A stretch of 64,000 nucleotides of DNA from Chelydra serpentina (taxonomy: Eukaryota > Chordata > Testudines > Chelydridae), in assembly GCA_037349315.1 (NCBI GenBank), contig JBAIAC010000006.1:20309501-20373500 (forward strand), written 5' to 3'. The translations under genes were made by a program, and so were the position numbers. Below the pieces are notes generated by a model, which saw only the letters and a program-made list of their open reading frames with translations, ran no database searches and was not told the DNA's origin. Below are positions 10,282 to 22,454 of this stretch, piece after piece (positions within the stretch are counted from its first letter, which is position 1; each line of letters opens with the position of its first letter).

Positions 10282-10862
10282 TTATAGAACAAGAATGGCC
10301 ACACTGGGTCAAACCAAAGGTCCATCTAGCCCAGTATCCTGTCTTCTGACAGTGGCCAATGCCGGGTACCCCGGAGGGAATGAACAGGTAATCCTCAAGT
10401 GATCCATTCCCTGTCGTTCATTCTCAACTTCTGGCACACAGAGGCTAGGAACACCATCCTTGCCCATCCTGGCTAATAGCCATTGATGGATCTATCCTCT
10501 ATGAATTTATCTAGTTCTTTTTATCTAGTCTTGGCCTTCACAACATCCTCTGGCAAAGAGTTCCATAGGTTGACTGTGCTGTGTGAAGAAATAGTTCCTT
10601 TTGTTTGTTTTAAACCTGCTGTCTATTAATTTCATTTGCTGACCCCTATTTCTTGTGTTATGAGAAGGAGCAAATAACACTTCCATATTTACTTTTCCCA
10701 CACCAGTCATGATTTTATAGATCTCAATCATATCCCCCTGTGATGGTGATGACGACTCACCCCTGCGGCGCCTCCTGTCAGTCGTCTTGGGAACACTCCC
10801 CTTAGCCATCTCTTTTCCAAGCGAAAAAGTCCCAGTTTCAGATAAAAATGGACCTGGATCCA
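10282..10862 (-). mobile_element. CR1 LINE 3' part with a 58-bp insert
   Basis: On the minus strand this is the ORF2 C-terminus and 3'UTR of an older CR1 type. The 3' end reads as the complement of GAACAAGAATGGCCACACTGG. The minus-strand frame at 10525-10863 includes [12 protein letters not shown] and NGLKL-type RSKTNKR-like CR1 motifs ([19 protein letters not shown]). Between 10739 and 10796 the CR1 is interrupted by unrelated sequence and then resumes at CTTAGCCATCTCTTTTCCAA. Confidence 0.85.
10739..10796 (+). mobile_element. 58-bp LTR-like insert inside CR1
   Basis: TGTGATGGTGATGACGACTC starts this insert, and the CACCCCTGCGGCGCCTCCTG block matches the first ~60 bp of the LTR at 3383 (CACCACTAGTGGTGCCTCCTG). 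TCCCCC precedes it and TCCCC follows it, consistent with a short target duplication in a C run. Only the first end of an LTR seems to be present, so the mechanism is unclear. Confidence 0.5.
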
Positions 10863-11489
10863 TACCAGTTCCACATTGGCTTTTGCAAAACTAAAACCAC
10901 CCCTTTAATTGCCCATCTCAATTATCAACATAGTGCAATTCTTCTGGAGGTGAAATTTTGCTTTTCTCTTAGTAACTGTGTTACTTATTAACTGATACAG
11001 ACAAAATTCAGCCCTGGCACTAATGGGTGGGCTGCCCAAGAAGTTGGCCATAGTATATTACATCAAACACCATATCAATGAAAACAGTAAGTTCATGAAT
11101 TAACTATTCAATAGAAAGTGAAAGTTTATTTTCTACAGCCCTTAAATTTTTCACCTTTTATTATAGCATAGTGACCTACTGGCTGGGGATCTCATGATAG
11201 TTAATGACCCACCAGGTTAAGGGTCTGCTTAGATCAGGTTTCTTTATTAGGTTCCAGAAAGTGACTGACACAAAAGTAATTATTCTTAGAGCAGTGTAGT
11301 GCAGGGATAACCAGGAAGCAAATTTTCTAATTTATCAAAAGATTTGAATTAGTTTGAAGTGCAATTATAAATAACAACTCAGATTTTCAAACACTCATAG
11401 AGAAATGTACATATGCACTTTTATGCTTTCAATGTGTAAAGCCAACTGCATTTTGAATAAGGAGGGATTTGAGCAGACATGAACCAATA
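10863..11489. other. unassigned sequence
   Basis: No supported feature. The composition is ordinary AT-rich intergenic DNA. Confidence 0.4.
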
Positions 11490-11491
11490 TA

Positions 11492-11580
11492 GACAGAATC
11501 ATAGAAGTGTAGGGCTAGAGAGGACCTCAAGAAGTGATCAAATCCAGCCCCCTGTGCTGAGGCAGGACCAAGTAAACCTA
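11492..11580 (-). mobile_element. CR1 LINE, short diverged 3' fragment
   Basis: AGAATCATAGAAGTGTAGGG begins a ~90-bp CR1 tail that includes GAGAGGACCTCAAGAAGTGATC and CCAGCCCCCTGTGCTGAGGC. It is more diverged than the copies at 2927 and 48073. Confidence 0.8.
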
Positions 11581-12179
11581 GAACCAGCAAACATACATGC
11601 AAATCCTGATCTGATCATGCTCTCAGCCCTACGTGAGCACAAATGATCATGCACAATTCTATGCATGCAATTGGTCATGCACACTTGAAAATATAGGTCA
11701 GTATTGAGTTAAGATGACCATAGAATAATCCTCTATCAGTAACTGCTTTCTAATTCAATATTAAATACAAATATTTATTTAAGAGGCATGTATTAGTTGT
11801 GTTTAGGCAAGACTTATTGGTGTGGAGGAGTGGGGGAACTTCTAAAATCATTCTTCCTTTGATGCAAGAATGAGGCTGTCCTGCAGTGATCAGATTTGCA
11901 TGCCAAGTCACTGCAGCTTTGAAGGCTAGCAGCATGCTTTACACATACTGTGAGCTGCTGACTTCATCTGATAAAAGTTTAGTACTTCTGAATAAACTTA
12001 AAGTGAATCATGAGCTCAGTGTTGACATGGATTGTTTCCCCTAAACAACATTTCAGGCTCCTTACGAGTCCTTTTCTCAGGAGAAATAATGCATTTTTTC
12101 CATTTATACTTGGGATTCTAACATTCCTTCTGAATGACAGAATAATGATCCTGTAGTAAAGACAGTGAACTAGGACACA
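11581..12179. other. unassigned sequence
   Basis: No supported gene or repeat. The 61-codon minus-strand frame at 11750-11935 shows no motif. Confidence 0.4.
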
Positions 12180-12360
12180 GGACAGGATTCCTGTATGGAA
12201 TGATTCTGATCATCTAGTCTGGACTCTAAATCTAGGTTCAATTCCTGATTAGGTGATGGACTTCCTATTTGATGTGGGGCAAGTCATTAATTTAACATCT
12301 CTTTGTCTCTGTTTCCCCTCTGTAAAATGGACTTAATTTAACAGAACCCTCCGAACTTCA
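12180..12360 (+). mobile_element. MIR-like SINE, diverged
   Basis: TCTAGGTTCAATTCCTGATT (B-box-like) is followed by a GGGGCAAGTCATTAATTTAA and TCCCCTCTGTAAAATGG core, which follows the MIR core order: tRNA-like B box, GGGCAAGTCACTTAAC, then CATCTGTAAAATGG. The head and tail are poorly kept. Confidence 0.6.
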
Positions 12361-12721
12361 GGAAGTTTGTCTAAATCAGGCATTGATCTAAACCATCCTG
12401 ATTTGGGTTTTATAAAACCAAAACTCAATAAGACTTTACAATACCAAAACCACTCCCTGATTTTGTCACAGCTACAGCATTCTTAGTACATTTGAAGCTA
12501 AAATTCTTAATTTAGTGTTGGTTTCCAGTAGCTGATTATTTTACAATATTAAGGGTCTAGTCCTGCTCCCACAGAAGTCACTGACTACCAATGGAGCATG
12601 ACTATAACCTTAACCTGAGAAAGGTACAGAATTAGCAGAATTATATTTCTCTAATGGTGCTGTACCCACAAAACACATTGTGATGATGACATCTTAAAGT
12701 TTTTTAGTACTTCAGGTACTA

Positions 12722-12784
12722 AATGGAGCTGAACCTGCCTATTAGGTCAAATTTAGGATTGGTGTAGATGGGTTCAGCTCCATT
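12722..12784. repeat. palindrome, 14-bp perfect stem
   Basis: AATGGAGCTGAACC at 12722-12735 pairs exactly with GGTTCAGCTCCATT at 12771-12784 across a 35-base loop. It is one of many short foldbacks in the window. Confidence 0.9.
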
Positions 12785-13445
12785 AAAGCTGACTTTTGAC
12801 TCACAAACAAGTTCAACTGTCTTGCGTATTTAAAGTAAGCTCTGAATTTGGCCCATAATAAAAGCTGATAAATGAAATTCCACTTATAGTACAGAATGAA
12901 GATCCTGAATTGTTTCAGTCCACTGCAATTCTACCTATATATCCATCCAGCTATTTATGTGGTCCTCAGCAACACAGGATCTAAGTACCTCCAACAAGTT
13001 AAAAAGATGACAATATGCTTGCTCGCGTTCTCTCTTTCTCCTTCCTTTCTCACCAAGGAAAAGCCTTAGTGGTTTTGGTATTATTGGTTTTTGTTTGTAA
13101 TGAATCTGTAAGAATGAGGGTACTATTATGGAAAAGCCTGATCAAAGAGCTGACTTTTGTAGTTATTTGCTATTACCAGTTTGCAAAGGATCTGTTTGCA
13201 AATGAATTCTAGTCACAGTGCATCTCCTCACACACTGATGTTGTTCTGTAAAAATTGATTTAACTCTATGAGGCTTTGGTGGGACAACCTCTACTTCTTT
13301 CTAACTCATTGCTATTCAGGTAGAAACCTTCCAGAATAACTTTGCCTATTTTCCATTTGAGAATGTTGTGAAATTATCTAACCTGCCTCCATCAGTCCTG
13401 CTTCAAGGATTTGGATTTATCATTGTCTGAGTGTCTGAACTTGCT
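12785..13445. other. unassigned sequence
   Basis: No supported feature. Confidence 0.4.
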
Positions 13446-13490
13446 TTCTATTCTATTCTATTCTATTCTATTCTATTCTAAAGGGTTTTT
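13446..13490 (+). repeat. (TTCTA)9 microsatellite
   Basis: Nine perfect copies of the pentamer TTCTA, 45 bp, with no interruption. Confidence 0.98.
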
Positions 13491-14127
13491 ATACTGCCTC
13501 ATCACCTTAGTATCTGAACACCTTCTTGTAGTGCATTAAGTGATGTCACTAACCTGTCACATGTGATTTATTCTCTCCTTCGTACCCTTCTTTATTATTA
13601 TGACATCCAAGAATAATGAGAGAGACTAGAGAAAAATCTGTGGTAAAAGATAGACTATGGTAAGCTGCAAATAGCAGAAAGTCAGAGCTGATTAAAGAAC
13701 TACACAAAATGTTCACCGTCCCCTTGAAATTCAAAAATTTTCAACCATCTCTGCCATAAATGATTTACACACAAAGATCCACATTTAGAAGAGAGAGTCC
13801 AAGAGAGATGAAGTTGATTTAACCTTCTGGTCCTTTCAGCTGTAAATTACACCATTACATTTGTATCTACTTACCAAGGAACAAATTACACCCCATTATA
13901 CATCACTTTTAAAGTTGGACCAGTGAGTTTAAGCGAGTCTCAATTTGTGTAATTTACAAGTTAATGAGATGGTTATAGAAGAGAAATCAACTGACAGGCA
14001 TTATTCCTAATTATATGGTGGAGTTAATCTCTATTTTAACTGAGATAATTACTTCACGAGGGTGTATGGTAAATTAAATGAAATTAGAGTCCATCACTTA
14101 TTGACATATAAGTTAAACTGTTTAATC
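13491..14127. other. unassigned sequence
   Basis: No supported gene or named repeat. AT-rich. Confidence 0.4.
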
Positions 14128-14132
14128 CTTAC

Positions 14133-15212
14133 TGTGATGTTACACCCTATATTATTTATGGAAATATGGTTATGATATGAATATGGGATAACTAAGATAT
14201 ACGTTATGCAAGATGGGTCTTGTAAGATATCATTGGAAATGTTATAATTTACTGAATGTGTTTATCCAATTTGTATGCATGTAGTATCTGAAGCTGGTAA
14301 TATTGACCATGTCTCTGTATTTCAAATGTGCTATTTTGGATGAGGCCAACCAATGTTAGTGGTTTACTGAAGAAATGCACGCATAAGGATTACCCCAGGA
14401 ATTGTGAGCAATAGAAACTTTTCAGAGATAGCACTACACAATGGGAACTGTTTGACACAGGTCAGATGGCTCTGTACAATGGGAACTGTTTGAGCCAGGT
14501 CACAGCAAAAAAGCTTTCTAGCAAGTGGGGAGAAGATATAAAAGAGGGACAATGACAACGTGAAGGGTCCTCACTCTCCCTACAACAACACAGCTGAAAA
14601 CACCAGAGGAACAAAGACTGAAATGTGAGATGTGATGGTCCCAGGCTAAGATCTTTAGCCTGTGTAAGAAAACCTGGGAAAGCCAAGGCAACTTGTGCCT
14701 TAAGAATCTGCCATCCTGTTTATCACTCAGGGTGAGACTTTGCTAATTTGTATCCGACCTATCTAGTGTGTCAAGCTTAGTTTGTGTGTTTTGTTTCATT
14801 TGCTTAGTAATCTGCTTTGTTCTGTTTGCTATCCCTGGACCCACTTAAAATCTGCCGTTTGTAGTTAATACAATTTGCTTTGTTTGTTATTAAACCCAGT
14901 TTCTGTAATTTCTAACGGGGGGTGGGAGGGATAGAAGTTGTGCATACCTTCCTCCACATTGAGGGAGGAGATGGATTTCATAATATATCTTTGGGTCTGC
15001 ATTCCAAGGGAGGTGGACACCTGTGTGCTGGGGCAAGTCCCTTAAGCTGAGTCTTTCCAGAGCTGAACTGCAGATGAGTGTTGGAGGAGGCTTTAATAGC
15101 CTGGCTCAGCAAGACAGGATAAAGGGGGGCGGAGGCCCATGCTGGCAGAACAGGTAGACTCAGTGGTATCTCAGCACATCAGGTGGCAGTCCAAGGGGTC
15201 CAACCTGTCACA
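14133..15212 (+). mobile_element. solo LTR, 1,080 bp, with promoter signals
   Basis: The element starts TGTGATGTTACACC and ends AACCTGTCACA. It is flanked by perfect 5-bp copies of CTTAC at 14128-14132 and 15213-15217. A TATAAAAG box lies at 14537-14544 and an ATTAAA processing signal at 14889-14894, in the right order for U3-R-U5 on the plus strand. A 27-base unit is repeated in tandem with a 38-base period in the U3 part at 14438 and 14476. No internal retroviral genes adjoin it. The family looks like a turtle ERV or gypsy-type LTR, named here only by recall. Confidence 0.85.
14438..14502 (+). repeat. tandem duplication in LTR U3
   Basis: ACAATGGGAACTGTTTGA appears at 14438 and 14476, followed by near-identical CACAGGTCA and GCCAGGTCA, a 38-base period. 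It lies 35-100 bp upstream of the TATA box, the place where LTR enhancers are often repeated. Confidence 0.85.
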
Positions 15213-15369
15213 CTTACCTCTTAATTTTAGTTTTAATTGGCATTTGTCTTCAATGCTGGTTGTGACTCAGACAAATACAGGCTGTGACCCGACTCCTCCT
15301 TGCCATGTTCAGTCCAAGAATCCCACAAACTTCTTGCAACATCGACATAAAAACATTAATCTTCAGCAA

Positions 15370-15620
15370 ATCACAGTTATTATTTATGTGCAAAACTGGA
15401 GCCCCATCGTGCTAGATGCTGTACATAGACACTGTAAAAGAGAGTCCCTGCACTGAAGAAATTACCATCTCAATAGACCAGACTGACAAAGGATAGAAGA
15501 AAGGAAGGAAATGAGGCACATACAGATTAGGCAACTTCCCCAAGATCACACTGAGAAGTCACTTACAGAGTTAGGAATTGGGCCCAAATCTCCTGAGTTT
15601 CAGTCCAGTGCTTTAATCAC
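15370..15620 (-). mobile_element. MIR-like amniote SINE, antisense
   Basis: Read on the plus strand it gives TATTATTTATGTGCAAAACTG, then CATCGTGCTAGATGCTGTACA, then the GAGAGTCCCTGCACTGAAGA block, then AGGCAACTTCCCCAAGATCA and ATTGGGCCCAAATCTCCTGAG. This is the reverse of the MIR core and matches an abundant amniote MIR1-type SINE. Ends are approximate. Confidence 0.7.
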
Positions 15621-15693
15621 AATTTTGAGTATACATAAAGATAAATGATATGTACAGCTATGCTGTTTGACAGTTAGTACCCGCTGTGACTCT

Positions 15694-15765
15694 GGGTGAA
15701 ATCTTGGCCCCACTGAAATCAAGGGGAATTTCGCTATTGACTTCAATGAGGCCAGGATTTCACCC
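15694..15765. repeat. palindrome with CATTGACTTCAATG-type core
   Basis: GGGTGAAATCTTGGC at the left pairs with GCCAGGATTTCACCC at the right with one mismatch. The right arm carries ATTGACTTCAATGAGG. It is a member of the short foldback group. Confidence 0.85.
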
Positions 15766-18700
15766 CTGAGAGTCTCAAGTGCTTAGGGCTGCAAAAGTTT
15801 GCTTTTAGAACATGGCTGCCCCTTTCTCCTGACAAACTTTAATCACATGTTCTTATGGACCACAAGGCCACTAAGGCTTCATTCTGTGTTCAAGGCACGA
15901 TACCGTCAATTTGTCTCTGCTTCAATAAGCAAATAATTTATAATCAAAACCAACTGCAACTTTTTTCATGTTTTTCATTCCAATTTCATGATGTTTTATC
16001 ATCCCTTTGCAATTCTCACCTTGCTATCGGATTAAGGTCACTTGAAATACTAAGTGGCAAGAATTGTAGCTATTACTAATCTGTTCCTGAGAATCCATTT
16101 CACTGATTCAGTGTCCTCCTTTCTAATAATAGCTTCCCATCAAATCGCCTTATGAGAAAGAATTTTGTGCTTATGCACACATTCCTTGGGAGCTTTTTTT
16201 GATAACTACCTCTTTGGAGCTGCAATAAATTACTGTGTACAGTACTTACTCCTTACTGTAATATCTCTCTTGCAATGATAAATGTATTTCAGTTCACATG
16301 GCTTTACTTTTTATTAACTTGATCATAACAAAAATGCAAAAAAATATTTTTTTTATGATCTTGAACTCTCAGACTCTTGCTTAAAACAATGTTTCAGAGT
16401 AAAAAAATTGAACTAGGTCCAAGAAAAACAGGGGAGTATTTTGCTAGCTCTAGGTAGGTCAGGTACTTTATTTACTCTGATTCAGGTTTAAACACCTAAA
16501 GCAAAAGTTCCCCTTTGAAATGAACACAATCACTTAACAATTTCAGTGAGAAAAATAATTGTCCCAATTTCCCTCTTACTTACACTGGTGTAAATAGGAA
16601 GTAATGCATTATAGTTACGATGGTGTAAAACAGTCGCGAGGAGAGAATAAAGATTTAGCTTTTCTAAATAAGAGATGATCCTCAATCTTCTTATAAGACC
16701 TGATCTTACACCTATTGAAGTTAATGAGAGTCTTTCCTTTGACTTCAGTGGACATTGAATTGTGCTTATAATGCATTGTATTTTTAATCATTGTGAACTC
16801 TGCCATTGGATATGTGGACATTCCTTTCACTGGATGCAATGACCATCTCATACATACATCGAAAAGTAGGTCCTTGAGGCACAGATTAGAACTCCAGTCA
16901 CCTGTTTTCCCTACCTGCAACCTTAAGTGAACACTCTCCTAGTGGCTTGTGTCCTCTAATATGTACTGCGTATGCTTGAATGGACCTTACTAACTTAAAT
17001 GCTTCCAGTAGGTTCAGTGTGAAGAGTGATCCCTGAAGACAACACTGAAATTTGAGCCACAGAGACAGCAGGAAATGTTTGCAAGCTGTGCAAGGTCCAA
17101 CAGCGATACTAAAACAAAACATCACGTTTCGAAGGAGAGCGCTGCATGCTGATCACTTATAAACCAGACTTCTTTTCTTTTCTTCCATCTTTTTTCTTTT
17201 TTTTTTGCACAGAGGAGAGACAGTATATTTCTATGGAAAAGATTACTGGAGAGAGTGCATTGAGAACTAAAATACTAAAAGAGCACTTTTAACCGATTCT
17301 TTATGCCAGAGGAACATATGGAGCTATCTACCTATATTACTAAGAGGTCTGTATTTTCTACTCTATTCAGATGCATCTAAACCCCAACACTTACCGCAAT
17401 GTGCATTGAAGAAGATGCACTGAAGAAGGAGAGACTAATATCCCTCCTAATAAGGACCCAGTCCCGCAAGCATGTTCTATGAGGCACTGAGGTGTCATCA
17501 TCTTCCAGTGATTTCAGTAACAGGTGAGGATGTTCTGCATCTTGTAAGACTGGGCCCTTAGAAACACAGATTCCCCAAAAATAGAAGGAAGAGAAATTAG
17601 CTCCAAAACAGCCCTCTGTCACACACATATTTAAACATGTCAGACTCTAAGACAGTAGGGTGAAAGAGTGTGATTGCCAGTCACAGCAGTTCAACTGGGT
17701 CCTGTTTTAAAGAGAAAAATCATAGAATTCTGCAAGAGATGTTTTATTAGTAGTGGATGTTTTAATCCATTTCCAGCCTTGCAGACTTGTCCTCCTTCCT
17801 GAAGGCTTATGCTTTCAACTGCCCCTTTCATCTAGCAACCAGTTATTTGCAAGTTGTTCTTCACTTGAACTGGGCCCCGTTTTGCAGAATAATTTGCTCT
17901 TATGTTTAATGGCTGGCGCAGAATCCTACAGGCTCAGAGGGGTGGTTGATCCCCTGACTTAGTTCCATGCAGTCCATTTTCTGCTTGGCATACAGCCATT
18001 TACACCAAGTGCACAGTCTTCACACTGGATACATTGTTCTAGCATTGGTTGTCATTGTGTAATTTTGGTCAATAAACTCATGGTTTTGCATGGTCTGTTG
18101 TTAATGGCATAGATCAAAAGCAGGACATGTAAGCCTTAGTTCAGGGTATCATAGGTTTGTGTCTGCCAGGTCACATGACTAGCTGTTCTATCTTAATTTT
18201 TTATACAAAAATTGTGTGGGAGAGTTTACTGCACCAACATGAAACACAAAGGAACGTTTACAAGATCAGTTTACTACTTCAAGGAAGTTTCAGAAATATG
18301 ACAGTAAAGATAAAAAGGACTAATCTGAGATGGTGCAATAGCTTTCATCATTCCATCTCGTAACTATCTAATCCCATTCTCTTTCTAACCATATTTATAT
18401 TCATATAAATTCCATTAAATTGTAGTCTTTTAAAAACAAGAGTAATTGTTTTATGCTACCCTTGTGAGCTGGGTTTTTATTTGTCTACAGTACATCCCAG
18501 CTGATGAGGCTGTTCCTTGTAATAATGAATAGGAGGCAGTTACTGTAATAAAAATTCTACATAACATTCATACTTCCTCCTTCCCATATTGCCCATACTC
18601 TTTTAATATGTATGCATATTTCTCACTTGACTTCACTCTGTGAAGACTGCATGATCCCGCTGATACATACCAGAGATTTGGCTACTTGAACAAGAGGAGA

Positions 18701-21169
18701 AAAGTAATTTAATGAACTATGATGATGCATCTGGCCTTCTTTCTGGACCAAGGTGCATCATGTGCTTTACAAGCATGTGGAAAACCACTCAGAGCTTAAT
18801 TTTTAAGCTCTGCATTGCCCTTGGCAAGGGGCAATGCACAGCTGTGATGCCCTGTGATCAGTCCGGGGAGGGACTATGAGTCATAATTGGCTCATTAGCC
18901 CACCCCTTGCTTCAGGCAGGGAGTAATCTGCTATCGGCCTGTCTCACCAGTGAGAGATTACTCTCCCCATTGTGCAGGCTCAGCTCTGCTGGTTGGCATG
19001 GTTAGGGAGTGAGGACTGGCCTCCAACCCTCTGCTCCAACCTGCCCATCCAATCCTCACACACCTACCTGACCAGCAGGGGTAAGCAGTGGCTCTACAGG
19101 ATCTCCTCTCTCCATCGTCTTCTCCAAGCAGTGACCTGGAAATCAGGCAGCCCGCACTGGGGAGTGAAGATCAGCTTATGTCTCATTACTCCCCTGAATG
19201 TGCACTTAGGAAAAGCTATGCTCTTACCTTAAATTAAGATCTACTGTTGAACAGAAAAATCTGGGCACCTGGTCCACAGCAAATACCTCTTTTCCAAGTA
19301 TAGGTTTAACTACTACATTTGATTATAAAAGCTCTCTGTATAAATATAGATCTAAATATGAACCCATCATGTTAAAAATCTCGCCTAAATTAAAATAAAA
19401 CAGTTCTACATTTCCCCCTTCCCCAGTCCTTCACTGGGGTTGCCCCTGTACATAGCTTTACTCATGTTAAGTCAATGGAATAACTCATCCAGAGAGATGC
19501 ACAGAGGTATAAGTGTTTGCACCTAAACCCTTAATATAGTACTGTCCACTTCCAGTCCACATGATTTTATAGATGAAAACTAGAGAGCGAGACAGATAGC
19601 ATATTAAGCCTGAATAATAAGGTTACACAAACCACATCATGGAGAACGAAGTCTGAACAGTGTTTTATCTTATCAGAACCCACAAGTAAGTATATTTTAT
19701 CCACATTTTTCCTGGGCAGTGTTTCATATACAGCATTTGAAGGCTATCACAAGAAGATTTTAATAAGAAATTTCAGCATTTTTATTACATTCATATGGGA
19801 AGCATAACTTTGCATTCCTACATGTTTACTGCACTTTCCATAAGACTCTGGTTGTCAGGAAAAAATAAAAAAGAAAAGACAAACATTTTAGATTAAAGAC
19901 TGAGCACTCCATGGATGTTCCCACATCCATGAGATTCCTCTGAAGATTTCTTCTGTGGATTTCTCTGTTGGGTGCTAGTGGCTTATCTCCTGCCCACTTC
20001 AATCCCCTACGTCTTGAACAGGATAACCCCAAGCAAACTACTGAGTTGTCTCACCCTTCTACTGGGTTTTTCCTCACAAAGGGTAAAATGTAGCACCAGG
20101 GCCGTAGCAGATCAGCCTGAACATTAAAGATTCCTTGGCACTCTTTAACACAGGCCCAGGTCTTCAGTCCTTACTCGGTAAAAGTCCCATTGGCTTTAGT
20201 AAGTGGTCAAACTAAGGGCAGAACAATCTGGCCCCAGATTAGCATTTTCCCCATTGTGGGTTGGAATTTTTCTCTCCCACACTGCCTAGGTTGCATGCAG
20301 TGCACTAATTGATTTCCCCTATATACCCGAGAGTTGACTGCATTTCAGTTATAGTCTACATAAGTAGTCTGTGCAGCATTTTGGGATCATCTGAGGAGGG
20401 CCCTTCATGACAAATACCTTGGCCCTGATTCTAAATTACATCAGGACCTCTTTATAGCCACTTTATTAAGCCTCTTTTTATGCTGCCAGAATGGTGTAAG
20501 TGGGCCTTACCGTATTTGTGAATCATGCTCCTTGTTTGTATATTTGCCTACAAAGTGTTTTGCTTGTTTCACTACATAAAACTGTATAACCACCATATAA
20601 AATTTTATGCATCTCTCCCCACTTCTTAGGAAAGATTTAATAGCGAAGAATGTAATGAGGACTCATACCAAGATTTTATTATCTTTTACAAAATAGACCA
20701 CAGAACCATTTACTGGGATACAATGAAGCACCATAAGCAACTAAACTAAACCACAATTGTCAAATAAATGAACAAAGGACATTTTATTATCCATTATCCA
20801 TTTTTATTAGTGTTTGTTTACTTTATTGCTTGTTTGTAAAGTTAAGTAATTTGCAATGGGTCTTCAAGTCATTAGTGACAATTACAAATGATCTACTGTA
20901 AAAAAAGAATAGGGAATTTAGGCAAAAAAACAACGATGTTGTCTGGTACTATTACAGTGTCCAAAAGTGCTCAGTGCTCCTACCCAAGGAATTAAGCACT
21001 ATGACCTGTAGTCAGCTTTTTTTCAGGATCAGGCTTTAATTTTAGATGCAACATGATCAAGGTGGGTAACAAAGAACAGGAAGGGGATGGGATGGGATGA
21101 GGAAGAGCATGGTCACTGTGATAAAATTGTATAGAGAATAGGCATTGGACTAGGAAAAGAGGATAAAAA
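15766..21169. other. long unassigned stretch with small palindromes
   Basis: No gene, LINE or LTR that I can support. At 16697-16765 a palindrome pairs CCTATTGAAGTTAATG with CTTTGACTTCAGTGG. A GC-richer, CT-rich patch lies at about 18820-19200 and is unassigned. Near 20150-20235 and 20410-20530 there are weak matches to the foldback repeats. Frames of up to ~100 codons here show no domain. Confidence 0.45.
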
Positions 21170-21304
21170 TGACTATAGGTTGGAGAGCAGAGCACTTTCC
21201 TAGGATGTGAGTGATCCCCAAGTCGAAGTCCCTGCTGCAATGACTGTTTAATTATTTATACAATGAGGAACAGCTTGAACAGGAGAGACTTGGAAAGCCC
21301 CACA

Positions 21305-21440
21305 TCAGAAAATCCTGTAGTCCAGTGGACAGGGCGCTGTCTTCCAGTGTAGGAGACCCAATTTCAAATCATTTCTCCACATCTAGCAGAGGTGGGAATT
21401 GAACGGGGTGCTCCCACAATCTGAGAGAGTGCCCTAATCA
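21305..21440. repeat. inverted pair of tRNA-like SINE halves
   Basis: TAGTCCAGTGGACAGGGCGC followed by GGAGACCCAATTTCAAATC looks like tRNA A and B boxes on the plus strand. Directly after, GGGAATTGAACGGGGTGC and GAGTGCCCTAATC are the same kind of unit on the minus strand. The two halves face each other about 35 bp apart. Confidence 0.5.
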
Positions 21441-21479
21441 GAGCTTGAGGCTATTGGGAGAGAGGGGGTCGCTCCTCCT

Positions 21480-21860
21480 CTGGACATGCCCCAAACAAAA
21501 AAATGCCCCAAACAAATCTGTCAGATTGAATGAAACATGTTTTGTTTCACCCAAAGCAGAATTTTTGATTCACCAAAATATTTTGCAATTTAGACTCGAG
21601 GCATTTTGTTTTTCAAAACTGCCTGAAAACTGAAAAATCATTTATTTGCACAGCTCTAATTACATGGTTTTTCACATGTACTAATTAGGACTGGTGAAAA
21701 AATTTCGACCGAAACCGTTTTCCTATGGAAAAATAGGTTTTTGACTAAACATTTTTGCAAACAGAGTCTGCTTTCTGAAGAAAATGTCAGAACTTGTCAA
21801 GAAAACAAATAACCGAACCCAAGATGTCTTAGGTTGAATACTGAAATATTTCAATTCAAA
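21480..21860. mobile_element. AT-rich TIR element fragments
   Basis: One element seems to end at CACAGCTCTAATTA near 21649-21662 and another starts AGGACTGGTGAAAAAATTTCG at about 21687. Both carry the AAAATTT-rich interior seen at 991-1689. Neither has two clear ends. Confidence 0.4.
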
Positions 21861-22117
21861 AGAGGTATGGCCATGCCTCATGGGAGTTGTAGTTCAGGTT
21901 CATTCCCATTTTCCTCTAGGGGCTGGGCTGTCTGGGTAAACAACATTTCCCATTAAGGATCATGGCCAGGGATTTCTATGATTTACCCCCATCCCCTCCT
22001 CAAGAGATTAGAAAGTGGTGAATTATGGCACATGCCCAACCAGAAAGCTCAGTCCATAGAGGAGAATGGAAATGTAAGGCACCTGAACGACAGCTCCCAT
22101 AATGTATTTATTAATTA

Positions 22118-22212
22118 AGGGTGAAATTCGCTCCTGTGTGGAAAGTCCGCACGAGGTCTATGTGCCATTCAAGTCTCATGTAAGTGCTCTGCACAGAGGT
22201 GAATTTCACCCT
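22118..22212. repeat. foldback element, 12-bp perfect ends
   Basis: AGGGTGAAATTC at 22118 pairs with GAATTTCACCCT ending at 22212, and the pairing continues imperfectly inward (CTCCTGTG with CACAGAGG). Confidence 0.85.
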
Positions 22213-22227
22213 AAATCCCCAATCCCT

Positions 22228-22325
22228 CAAACACTATCGCACATGTTTAATTTTGCTCATGTGACTCCAGTGACATCAATGGGACTACAAACATGAGCAA
22301 TGTTAATCACATGCATAAGTGTTTG
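22228..22325. repeat. foldback element, 98 bp
   Basis: CAAACACTATCGCACATG at the left pairs with CACATGCATAAGTGTTTG at the right, and TTTTGCTCATGTGACTCC pairs with GGGACTACAAACATGAGCAA. The centre is GTGACATCAATGGGAC. It lies 15 bp after the previous foldback. Confidence 0.8.
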
Positions 22326-22454
22326 CAGAATCAGCACCTAAGCTATCTTACCCTGCGTTTTCTTCTTTCTTTCTTTCTCCCCCACCTCCGCCACATGTTG
22401 TCTTTTTTACATAGATAATTCTCTTATTATAGTGGAATATTCCACTCTAGTAAG

